Shown: positions 1-7,383 of the stretch, one piece after another | Numbering within the stretch: the first letter of the stretch is position 1 | How the letters are laid out: each line of letters starts with the position of its first letter | DNA from: Acidobacteriota bacterium | GTDB taxonomy: Bacteria; Acidobacteriota; Terriglobia; Acidiferrales; UBA7541 | Direction of reading: 5' to 3' | Assembly (NCBI GenBank): GCA_003131985.1 | Contig: PKWH01000126.1 | Coordinates: forward strand, 8,254-17,120 | DNA length: 8,867 bases | The notes under the pieces: generated by a model | The model's database searches: none | Seen by the model: only the letters and a program-made list of their open reading frames with translations | What the model was told of the DNA's origin: nothing | Made by a program: the position numbers and the translations under genes

Positions 1-63
1 GTGGACGATCCGCGCGCGGGCGTGAACCATTTCAACGATCCGGGAGCATTTTTGAACGTATAG
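1..63 (+). CDS. 3' end of an unidentified upstream gene (partial)
   Basis: Reading frame 1 is open from the window edge to a TAG at 61-63 and encodes 20 residues, VDDPRAGVNHFNDPGAFLNV. There is too little to assign a family. It lies 67 bases upstream of the cytochrome b gene on the same strand, so it could be the preceding gene of the same operon. A Rieske iron-sulfur protein or another respiratory subunit would be the usual neighbour, but no Rieske motif lies in this fragment. Frame 3 is also open, to about position 77, so even the choice of frame is uncertain. Confidence 0.4.
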   Translation: MDDPRAGVNHFNDPGAFLNV

Positions 64-116
64 CCTTGCGACGCTGAAGGCCGGCGTGCGGTGGTTTTGC
101 CAAGTTTGAGCGGGAT

Positions 117-122
117 AAGGGG
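117..122 (+). promoter_or_regulatory. Ribosome binding site of the cytochrome b6-like gene
   Basis: AAGGGG lies 8 bases before the ATG at 131, which supports that start. No convincing promoter is visible in 64-130. The best pair, TTGCCA at 97-102 and GATAAG at 114-119, has only 11 bases between its boxes, so transcription probably comes from upstream. Confidence 0.55.
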
Positions 123-130
123 TCAGACGG

Positions 131-1072
131 ATGCCCGAAGAAAACGGCGACGGCAAGAGCAAAACGGGCGTCCTCGAAAAGGCCAAGGACTCTGCCGCCG
201 CGCTCCGTGAAACACTGACGGAAAAAGCCAAGCAGCAGGCCACCGAGCTCAAGGAGCCGGAGAAGACCCAGCTCTATCGCTCGATTTTCCGTGTGAAGCA
301 CGACGAGGAACCGCGCAACCGCGCGCTCAGCGTTCTTTCTAACGTTTTCTTCCACCTGCATCCAGCCAAAGTCAATCGCGACGCTACCAAATACAATTTC
401 ACTTGGGGCATGGGTGGCATCACTTTTTACCTTTTCATCGTTCTCACTTTCACCGGCGTCCTGTTGATGTTCTATTACCACCCCTCGAAGGTGCAGGCGT
501 TCCGCGACATTCTGTATCTTGAAAACGATGTGCCGTTCGGCAAGCTGCTACGCAATATGCATCGCTGGGCCGCTCACTTGATGATCATCGCGGTGTGGCT
601 GCATATGTTCCGCGTATTCATGACGGGCTCGTATAAGCGGCCGCGCGAATTCAATTGGTGCGTCGGCGTATTGCTGATGGTTCTGACCATGTTGCTGAGC
701 TTCACTGGATATTTGCTCCCGGACGACCAGCTTGGATTCTGGGCCGTCACCGTGGGAACGAATATGGCGCGTGCCACGCCGCTGTTAGGTAATGAAGGCC
801 CGGGCGGCCCTCAAATGGGGATGACGCCGTATAACGACGTGCGCTTCGCTTTGCTTGGGGGATCCATCGTGGACGCGAATGCATTGCTGCGCGCCTACAT
901 TTGGCATTGCATCGCCATTCCACTGATTGTGGCTATATTTTTGGGTGTCCATTTCTGGCGTGTGCGAAAAGACGGGGGAATATCAGGTCCAGCGCCGGTA
1001 ATGCTCGAATCGGAAATCAAGGAAGAAAGAAGTCCGCGGCCGGTAATTCTGCGGCCCAGTGGCATGGGTTAG
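131..1072 (+). CDS. Cytochrome b N-terminal (b6-like) subunit of a menaquinol:cytochrome c oxidoreductase
   Basis: This is the dihaem membrane subunit of a cytochrome bc complex, which oxidises quinol and passes electrons across the membrane between two b haems. The 313-residue protein has four core helices at about 94-115, 144-165, 175-197 and 255-275. The haem ligands are visible as H144 and H158 in helix B (13 residues between) and H259 and H274 in helix D (14 residues between). The 14-residue spacing is that of cytochrome b6 and Gram-positive QcrB rather than mitochondrial cytochrome b. The helix C/Qo segment GYLLPDDQLGFWAV matches the b6 GYSLPWDQ region, with Asp where Trp is usual. The Cys that attaches the extra haem c of plant b6f is replaced by Gly93 in TWGMGGIT. 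Residues 1-60 form a highly charged Lys/Glu/Ala-rich helical extension not found in classical b6. Its partner gene follows at once. The family call is secure; the electron acceptor is inferred from neighbours. Confidence 0.93.
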   Translation: MPEENGDGKSKTGVLEKAKDSAAALRETLTEKAKQQATELKEPEKTQLYRSIFRVKHDEEPRNRALSVLSNVFFHLHPAKVNRDATKYNFTWGMGGITFYLFIVLTFTGVLLMFYYHPSKVQAFRDILYLENDVPFGKLLRNMHRWAAHLMIIAVWLHMFRVFMTGSYKRPREFNWCVGVLLMVLTMLLSFTGYLLPDDQLGFWAVTVGTNMARATPLLGNEGPGGPQMGMTPYNDVRFALLGGSIVDANALLRAYIWHCIAIPLIVAIFLGVHFWRVRKDGGISGPAPVMLESEIKEERSPRPVILRPSGMG

Positions 1073-1124
1073 CGTGAGAATTTAAACCGTTTTGCCGGCA
1101 GCTTTTTCGAGGATAGGACGCTTG

Positions 1125-2111
<987 letters not shown>

Positions 2112-2151
2112 CAGCGGCCGGAACAGCAGCGTGTATCACGAAATTGCGCAC

Positions 2152-2156
2152 GGAGG
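2152..2156 (+). promoter_or_regulatory. Strong Shine-Dalgarno that fixes the GTG start of the octaheme gene
   Basis: GGAGG ends 6 bases before the GTG at 2163, an ideal spacing. It supports a GTG start that places the single membrane anchor close to the N-terminus. Confidence 0.75.
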
Positions 2157-2162
2157 ACAAGG

Positions 2163-5100
2163 GTGCCTGATCGTTCGCCTGAAATCCTGCCGGAAGATCC
2201 GATTAAGAATCGATCATTTGCATTTCCGCTTCTGATCGGTTCGCTGCTTCTTATTCTTACGGTCGCATGGTCTTTCTACGTTGAATTCTATGGACTGCAG
2301 CCCTGGCGCCGCTACCAGTCCCGTTTCGCAAAGGCTTACTCCGAATATCTCGGCAAGGACATCAAGCGGCAGAAACAGGACGAGACCGACGTGTACTCGT
2401 CGCCTGAGTACAAGCAACTCGCCGCAAGTCTCGCCAGCGCGCAGCAAACAGCCAAAGTCCAGGACGACGAGATCGCCAAACAGATCGAGCTCTTGGACGA
2501 CCAGCGCGCGGCCATGGCCGATGCGTTTAAGGACGAACGCGGAAAAATCGGCCACCTCGTTTATCAGTACGAAATAGTTCCGGACAGCGACAAAAGCGCG
2601 AAAGCCAAGGCGCTAAAGGAATTGAACGAAGGGCGAAGCTCCACGTGGAAAGTGGATTGGCCCACCGGAAACGGCCAGGTCGAGAAAAACAAAGTATTCA
2701 CTGCTGATCAGCTGAACGACACATTCACCAGCATCATGGCGCAGCGCGCCGCGTTGGTTGCAAAACGTGGCGAAGTCGACAAGCCGGCGAAAGACATTCA
2801 GGCCGATCTAACGAAATATGTTTCCGACCATCTGCCTGGACTCAGCTCCGCATCACTCGACGGTTTGCGCCGCTCCATGGAAGATTTCGACGAACGCATC
2901 ATTCAAATCAACGTCAATCCGACTGGCGCATCCATCAATAATCTGGGCGGCGCCGGGCTGGTGGATCGTTGCGAATCGTGCCACGTTGGCACCGACCCGA
3001 AGTACGTCCCGCCTCAAGTCGCCTTGACGAAAGCAGACCTGGGAATGGCGAAGAGCAACAATGCGCCCTTTTCCAGTCACCCTGATCTGGATTTGATTCA
3101 GTGGCATCCGCTCGAAAAATTCGGCTGCTCGCCATGCCACGGCGGAAACGGCCGCGCGATCGATTCCGTTCAGCGCGGACACGGCCGCTACCCGCACTGG
3201 CTCTGGCCGATGTATTATCCGGAAAATTATCAAGCGGGGTGCCAGCAATGCCACTCCGGTGACATGGTCACCGAGCACGCGCCCGTGCTCAACGAAGGAA
3301 AACAGCTCTATCGCCAGCGCGGCTGCATCGGATGCCATCGCTTCCAGGGTTTTGACAATCAGGACGAGCAACTCGTCAACGCCCGCCAGCAGATTTTGCA
3401 GCTCGCGAAAACCAAATCAGACGATTTGCTGACGATCCCGCGCTTGCAGAAACAAGCAGACGCCGCTCCTGACAACGCCACCGCCGACAAGCTCAACAGT
3501 CAAGCCACAAACCTAACGGTTGAAATCAGCCGTATGGACGCGCGCTCCGAATCGCTCGAACAACAAACTCACAACCTCTTGCAGGAAATCAAGAAAGTTG
3601 GTCCGGATTTGAAGGAGGCGCGCCAAAAGCTGCGCAAAGAGTGGATTCCGTACTGGATCGGCCACACCACGGAATTTCGTCCGACTACCAAGATGCCGCA
3701 GTTCCGTCTCTCGCAGGACGAGACGCAAGCCCTCGCAGCTTTCGTCTGGCAGTCTGGACTCACCAGTCCTCCGCTCGAGCATCAGGCGCCAGGTAACGCT
3801 GCGCACGGCAAACAGCTCTTCGAAGAGCGCGGATGCCTCGCCTGCCATTCCATGGGCGAAGGGTCGTCCACGGTCGGTGGAACTTTCGCCGCCAACCTCA
3901 GCCGCGTTGGCGAAAAAGAAAATTACGATTACGTCGTTCGCTGGGTCCACGATCCGCGCCAGCGCACGCGGCCCTACTGTCCTTACGAAAAACGCGATCT
4001 AGGGCCTGAGGATTACGCCAAGCACAATCTCCCGTACGTTTTCGATCTCGATCATTCGCGCTGCCCGAACGATGGCCATGAACTCGTAGTCCAGCAGCCT
4101 ACCGTGATGCCGAGCCTTCGCCTTTCGATGGACGACACGCGCGATATCGCCACTTATTTGATGGCTCAGAAGCGTCCTGACGCTTCCTACGCTTCCGCTG
4201 ATTACATGGATGATCCGCAACTCGCCGCCAAGGGCAAAGACCTGGCGCGCCATTACGGTTGCGCCGGATGCCATGAACTCAGCGGGCTTGAGGACGAAGG
4301 CCGCATCGGCACCGAACTCACCAACGAAGGCAGTAAGCCAATCGAGCGTCTCGACTTTGCGCTCTGGACCGAAGATGCCAAGCGCGGCGTTTTCCCCGAC
4401 GGCAAATCTTCGCCGCGTGGACCTTGGTATGACGCGAAAGGTTTCTTCGAACAAAAACTGCGGAATCCCGCGGTTTACGACCAGGGTAAGTACCACGCGA
4501 ACCCTATGGACGCGTTGCGCATGCCCAAGCCGAATCTCTACGGCGATGGCGACGTCGAAGCTCTCGTCAGCATGCTCTTGGGAAGCACCGATCCCACTCT
4601 CCCGCCGGAATACATGTACCGCCCGGCAGATCGCAGACGCTACATTCAAGAGGGCTGGTGGGTCGTCACGAAATACAACTGCATCGGCTGCCATCAGATT
4701 GATGTTGGTCAGAAATCAGTGATGCAGACCCTGCCGTACTACGAGGGTGAGAATAAAGCGAATTTGCCTCCCGTGCTTACCACCGAAGGCGCGCGCGTAA
4801 ATCCAGAATGGCTCAGGCAGTTCCTGGCCAACCCATCGCTCAGCACCACCGATACGAACCGCAATGGCGTGCGCCAATATTTGCAAGCGCGCATGCCCAC
4901 GTTCTATCTGTCGAATGACGAAATTCGCAAGCTCGTGCTGTTCTTCCAGGCCATGTCGTCGCAACCAGATCCGTTCATTCCACCGAAGGTGAAGCCGTTG
5001 GACGATAGCGAGCGAGCTATGGCGCGCGCTTTGTTCACCAGCCCGGCCGCGCCTTGCCTGAAATGCCATATGACCGGCAACGAAGCGCACGACAAGAACG

Positions 5101-5414
5101 CGATTGCGCCAAATTTCTTGCTGGCCCACGACCGCTTGCAACCGGCATGGACCGAGCGCTGGATCATTGATCCCGCGAAAATAATTCCAGGTACGGCTAT
5201 GCCTTCCGGACTATTTCGCATGGAAGGTGATCACTGGGTGTTTTCAGGCCCGGTCCCAGCGTCTGTTCAGCATTACCAGGGCGATCAGGCGGACCTGCTG
5301 GTCCGCTACATGTTCTCGCTCACCCCGCAGGAGCAAGCCGCACTCGTGGGGAAGACCCCGACTTCGACCGGAGGGGGCACAAAGCCCTCAGGCGGCGCGG
5401 GCGGCGGGAAGTAG
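2163..5414 (+). CDS. Membrane-anchored octaheme cytochrome c with coiled coils
   Basis: This large electron-transfer protein (1083 residues, GTG start) is the likely cytochrome c partner of the upstream cytochrome b pair. One hydrophobic helix at about 20-40 with no obvious cleavage site anchors it, with the rest outside the membrane. A charged helical, probably coiled-coil region covers about 78-135. Eight CxxCH haem sites follow at 270, 322, 360, 388, 558, 700, 840 and 965. The first three are packed together with spare histidines (H306, H315, H340, H345, H372), suggesting bis-His haems. The last five each precede a likely axial Met (M511, M649, M787, M911, M1013), as in class I cytochrome c domains. 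An insert of about 85 residues (about 396-478), predicted coiled coil, separates the fourth haem site from its GPDL motif. A second insert holds CPYE and CPNDGH (C606, C634). The C-terminus is a Gly-rich tail. Multihaem identity is certain; its role in this complex is inferred from gene order. Confidence 0.93.
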   Translation: MPDRSPEILPEDPIKNRSFAFPLLIGSLLLILTVAWSFYVEFYGLQPWRRYQSRFAKAYSEYLGKDIKRQKQDETDVYSSPEYKQLAASLASAQQTAKVQDDEIAKQIELLDDQRAAMADAFKDERGKIGHLVYQYEIVPDSDKSAKAKALKELNEGRSSTWKVDWPTGNGQVEKNKVFTADQLNDTFTSIMAQRAALVAKRGEVDKPAKDIQADLTKYVSDHLPGLSSASLDGLRRSMEDFDERIIQINVNPTGASINNLGGAGLVDRCESCHVGTDPKYVPPQVALTKADLGMAKSNNAPFSSHPDLDLIQWHPLEKFGCSPCHGGNGRAIDSVQRGHGRYPHWLWPMYYPENYQAGCQQCHSGDMVTEHAPVLNEGKQLYRQRGCIGCHRFQGFDNQDEQLVNARQQILQLAKTKSDDLLTIPRLQKQADAAPDNATADKLNSQATNLTVEISRMDARSESLEQQTHNLLQEIKKVGPDLKEARQKLRKEWIPYWIGHTTEFRPTTKMPQFRLSQDETQALAAFVWQSGLTSPPLEHQAPGNAAHGKQLFEERGCLACHSMGEGSSTVGGTFAANLSRVGEKENYDYVVRWVHDPRQRTRPYCPYEKRDLGPEDYAKHNLPYVFDLDHSRCPNDGHELVVQQPTVMPSLRLSMDDTRDIATYLMAQKRPDASYASADYMDDPQLAAKGKDLARHYGCAGCHELSGLEDEGRIGTELTNEGSKPIERLDFALWTEDAKRGVFPDGKSSPRGPWYDAKGFFEQKLRNPAVYDQGKYHANPMDALRMPKPNLYGDGDVEALVSMLLGSTDPTLPPEYMYRPADRRRYIQEGWWVVTKYNCIGCHQIDVGQKSVMQTLPYYEGENKANLPPVLTTEGARVNPEWLRQFLANPSLSTTDTNRNGVRQYLQARMPTFYLSNDEIRKLVLFFQAMSSQPDPFIPPKVKPLDDSERAMARALFTSPAAPCLKCHMTGNEAHDKNAIAPNFLLAHDRLQPAWTERWIIDPAKIIPGTAMPSGLFRMEGDHWVFSGPVPASVQHYQGDQADLLVRYMFSLTPQEQAALVGKTPTSTGGGTKPSGGAGGGK

Positions 5415-5446
5415 CAGCGCATTGCGCAGGCCTCGCTTGGAAAGAA

Positions 5447-5479
5447 TTGCGCCTCATGTGGCCGCAGAATTGTTAGAAT
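5447..5479 (+). promoter_or_regulatory. Probable extended -10 promoter for the copper lipoprotein gene
   Basis: TGTTAGAAT at 5471-5479 is an extended -10 element (TG, one base, then TAGAAT, one mismatch from TATAAT). The best -35 candidate, TTGCGC at 5447-5452, is 21 bases away, longer than usual, so the extended -10 would have to carry recognition. It lies in the 97-base gap after the octaheme gene, and transcription would start near 5486, just before the ribosome site. This suggests the lipoprotein can be expressed apart from the bc-type genes. Confidence 0.45.
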
Positions 5480-5493
5480 GACCCCGTTCTACT

Positions 5494-5500
5494 AAGGAGG
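5494..5500 (+). promoter_or_regulatory. Strong ribosome binding site of the copper lipoprotein gene
   Basis: AAGGAGG is a near-perfect Shine-Dalgarno, 11 bases before the ATG at 5512. It is the best ribosome site in the window together with that of the octaheme gene, consistent with high expression. Confidence 0.7.
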
Positions 5501-5511
5501 ATTCTCTTCAC

Positions 5512-6300
5512 ATGAAGACTAAGCTTTTTAATCTAGCATTGGCAGCAGCGTTGGCGATTGCCATCACAGGCTGTGGCAAGAAAGAAGACACCAATGAGCA
5601 GCCTGTGGCGAATTCAAACGCCAAGAAGGTGATCGATACCTCCACGGTCGGCTCCGTTACCGGAAGCGTAACACTCGATGGCAAGCCCGCGCCGATCAAG
5701 CCCATCAACATGAGCGCCGAGCCGTATTGCCTGAAAGCACATCCGAATCCCGTTATCCCGCCGGAAGTCGTTGTAAATGACAAAGGCGATCTGGCCAACG
5801 TCGTGGTTTACGTGAAAGACGGTCTCGCCGACTATAACTTCGACACGCCGAAAGAGCCTGTCGTGCTCAACCAACAAGGTTGCATGTACGACCCCCACAT
5901 CATCGCCTTGATGGCCGGCCAAACGTTCGAAGTCAAGAACGACGACCAAACCACCCACAATATTCACCCGATGCCGAAAGACAATCGCGAGTGGAATAAG
6001 TCGCAGCCGCCAGGCGCTTCTCCAATCGATGAAACATTCGGCCGCGCCGAACTGGCTATACCGGTGAAGTGCAACGTGCACCCCTGGATGAAGAGTTACA
6101 TTTTCGTATTCAAGAACCCCTACTACGCGGTCACTTCGAAAGATGGAAAGTTTACATTGAAGGACCTGCCGCCGGGAACTTACACGATCGAAGCGTGGCA
6201 AGAAAAGTACGGTGTCTTGGATCAGACGGTGACGATCGGCGCTAAGGAATCGAAGCCGCTCACCTTCACGTTCAAGACCGCCGCGGCATCTGGAGACTAG
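5512..6300 (+). CDS. Cupredoxin-like lipoprotein with a C-terminal carboxypeptidase-regulatory-type beta-sandwich
   Basis: This is a predicted exported lipoprotein of 262 residues. The signal peptide (residues 1-20) ends in a lipobox, ITGC, with C21 as the lipidated cysteine, followed by a charged linker. A beta-rich domain spans about 47-200. It contains a His-rich strand, TTHNIHPMP (H149, H152), and the loop VKCNVHPWM (C187, H190, M193), which together resemble the His, Cys-His-Met ligand set of type 1 copper proteins. C73 and C124 could pair in a disulfide. Residues about 205-255 (DGKFTLKDLPPGTYTIEAW) fit the carboxypeptidase-regulatory or transthyretin-like fold. Similar proteins are often annotated as MauL-like or plastocyanin-like. 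It may shuttle electrons between the octaheme complex and the oxidase, or be a copper-handling accessory. The copper site is inferred from motif spacing; no function is proven by context. It appears to have its own promoter. Confidence 0.8.
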   Translation: MKTKLFNLALAAALAIAITGCGKKEDTNEQPVANSNAKKVIDTSTVGSVTGSVTLDGKPAPIKPINMSAEPYCLKAHPNPVIPPEVVVNDKGDLANVVVYVKDGLADYNFDTPKEPVVLNQQGCMYDPHIIALMAGQTFEVKNDDQTTHNIHPMPKDNREWNKSQPPGASPIDETFGRAELAIPVKCNVHPWMKSYIFVFKNPYYAVTSKDGKFTLKDLPPGTYTIEAWQEKYGVLDQTVTIGAKESKPLTFTFKTAAASGD

Positions 6301-6323
6301 CAAGCTGTCGGTTGCGGATGTGT

Positions 6324-6357
6324 GGCCGCAGGAGTGTACTCTCTCGCTCCTGCGGTC
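6324..6357 (+). terminator. Inverted repeat after the lipoprotein gene, possible terminator
   Basis: CCGCAGGAG at 6326-6334 pairs perfectly with CTCCTGCGG at 6347-6355 around a 12-base loop, and the stem can extend by a G-T and a G-C pair to 6324/6357. It begins 24 bases past the stop codon. No T-run follows, so it is either a weak terminator, a transcript-stabilising 3' hairpin or a protein-binding palindrome. Confidence 0.45.
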
Positions 6358-6404
6358 ATGTGTTCTATATCGCGTATTCTTCGCGCACCAGCTTTTAGCA
6401 GCTC

Positions 6405-6413
6405 TGTTCTAAT
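6405..6413 (+). promoter_or_regulatory. Weak extended -10 promoter candidate for the ctaA-ctaB operon
   Basis: TGTTCTAAT is an extended -10 element with one mismatch in TCTAAT, and would start transcription near 6420, giving a leader of about 15 bases. No good -35 box is seen at the correct distance. The gap 6301-6434 otherwise holds only the hairpin at 6324-6357. A promoter is expected here because the preceding gene ends 134 bases upstream. Confidence 0.3.
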
Positions 6414-6434
6414 TGACAGGGAATCGCACCTATA

Positions 6435-7379
6435 ATGCCGGAAACCGAGAAGCTTCAAGGCGTTCACCGCTTCGCCGTCGCTACCGCATCGGTCACTGTG
6501 CTGCTGTTAATGGCCGGCGCCCTGGTGACAAGCAACGACGCTGCCGACTCGGTGCCCGACTGGCCGCTTGCTTATGGACGGATTATTCCTCCCCTGGTAG
6601 GCGGCATCCGCTACGAATTTGCACATCGCGTGTTTGCCGCTGCGGTTAGCGTTCTGACGCTAGTTCTAGCTGTCTGGCTTGCCCGCAGCGGCGCTCGCAT
6701 AGCTCGCAAACTCGGTTGGACCGCGCTCGGCCTGATCATCGCGCAAGCTCTTCTCGGTGCGCTGCGAGTCCTTCGCGGACACCCCGCAGTAACGGCGACC
6801 ATGCATGCTACGCTCGCACAGATTTTCTTCGTCACCGTGGTCAGCCTCGCTCTCTTAACCAGTGCTTGGTGGCAACGTGACCTTTCGCTGCTTGACGATC
6901 GCGGCTCGCCCCGTCTGCGTCCTCTCGCGGCTGTCACTACCGCCGCCGTCTTTGTGCAGCTCATCCTGGGTGCCGGTTTTCGTCACGGTGCTTTCGGAAT
7001 ATTGCCGCACCTCATCGGATTCGTCGTTGTCACGTTCCTGATCGTTTGGACCTGCCGCGCAGTCCGCAAGCGTTTTGGCCAAGTTCGCGACCTGCGCCGC
7101 TGGGGCATTATGCTGCAGGCATTCCTCGGCACTCAGGTTCTGCTCGGCGTCGCAGCATATTGGGCCGTGGCGCAGGCCATGCAAGCTGTGCAGCCGTCCT
7201 TGACCTATGTTGTCATCACGGTCGCGCACGTGCTCGTCGGCGCATTGACGCTTGCTTCCAGCGTGGTCTTAACGTTATCTTGCTACCGTTTGATTCGTCC
7301 GAAGGCAGTCGTGGCATTAAGGTCGGCGATGGAAACTACACGCGCCGGCGGCACGCGGCCCGAAAGCTCGAGAGCCTAA
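6435..7379 (+). CDS. ctaA: Haem A synthase (COX15/CtaA family)
   Basis: This integral membrane monooxygenase oxidises the C8 methyl of haem O to a formyl group, giving haem A for aa3/caa3-type oxidases. The protein has 314 residues and about eight membrane helices in two similar four-helix halves. Conserved features are the first loop VPDWPLAYG (40-48) and YEFAHR (60-65), with the catalytic Glu as E61 and a haem ligand as H64, the same three-residue spacing as E57/H60 in Bacillus subtilis CtaA. The other expected histidines are H124, H192 and H265. The first outer loop has no cysteines, so the Cys pair of B. subtilis CtaA is absent. The start ATG at 6435 has only a weak ribosome site (AGGGA at 6418-6422, 12 bases away). 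ctaB begins 4 bases after the stop, so the two are co-transcribed. Confidence 0.93.
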   Translation: MPETEKLQGVHRFAVATASVTVLLLMAGALVTSNDAADSVPDWPLAYGRIIPPLVGGIRYEFAHRVFAAAVSVLTLVLAVWLARSGARIARKLGWTALGLIIAQALLGALRVLRGHPAVTATMHATLAQIFFVTVVSLALLTSAWWQRDLSLLDDRGSPRLRPLAAVTTAAVFVQLILGAGFRHGAFGILPHLIGFVVVTFLIVWTCRAVRKRFGQVRDLRRWGIMLQAFLGTQVLLGVAAYWAVAQAMQAVQPSLTYVVITVAHVLVGALTLASSVVLTLSCYRLIRPKAVVALRSAMETTRAGGTRPESSRA

Positions 7380-7383
7380 TTTC

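Noticed and set aside
97..119. Promoter for the cytochrome b gene (TTGCCA and GATAAG)
   Set aside because: The spacer is 11 bases and neither box is consensus; transcription from upstream is more likely.
1092..1124. Upstream TTG start for the subunit IV-like gene
   Set aside because: It has no good ribosome site and adds only 11 residues; ATG 1125 has GAGGA and AGGAC upstream.
3999..4694. Minus-strand open frame of 231 codons opposite the octaheme gene
   Set aside because: It overlaps conserved haem sites on the other strand and shows no family motif or ribosome site; treated as a shadow.
5417..5427. GCGC-ATT-GCGC hairpin after the octaheme gene as a terminator
   Set aside because: The stem is only four pairs with a three-base loop and no T-run; too weak to call.
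5614..6303. Minus-strand open frame of 229 codons opposite the copper lipoprotein gene
   Set aside because: The plus-strand gene has a lipobox, metal motif and strong ribosome site; the antisense product is Arg/Val-rich with no domain.
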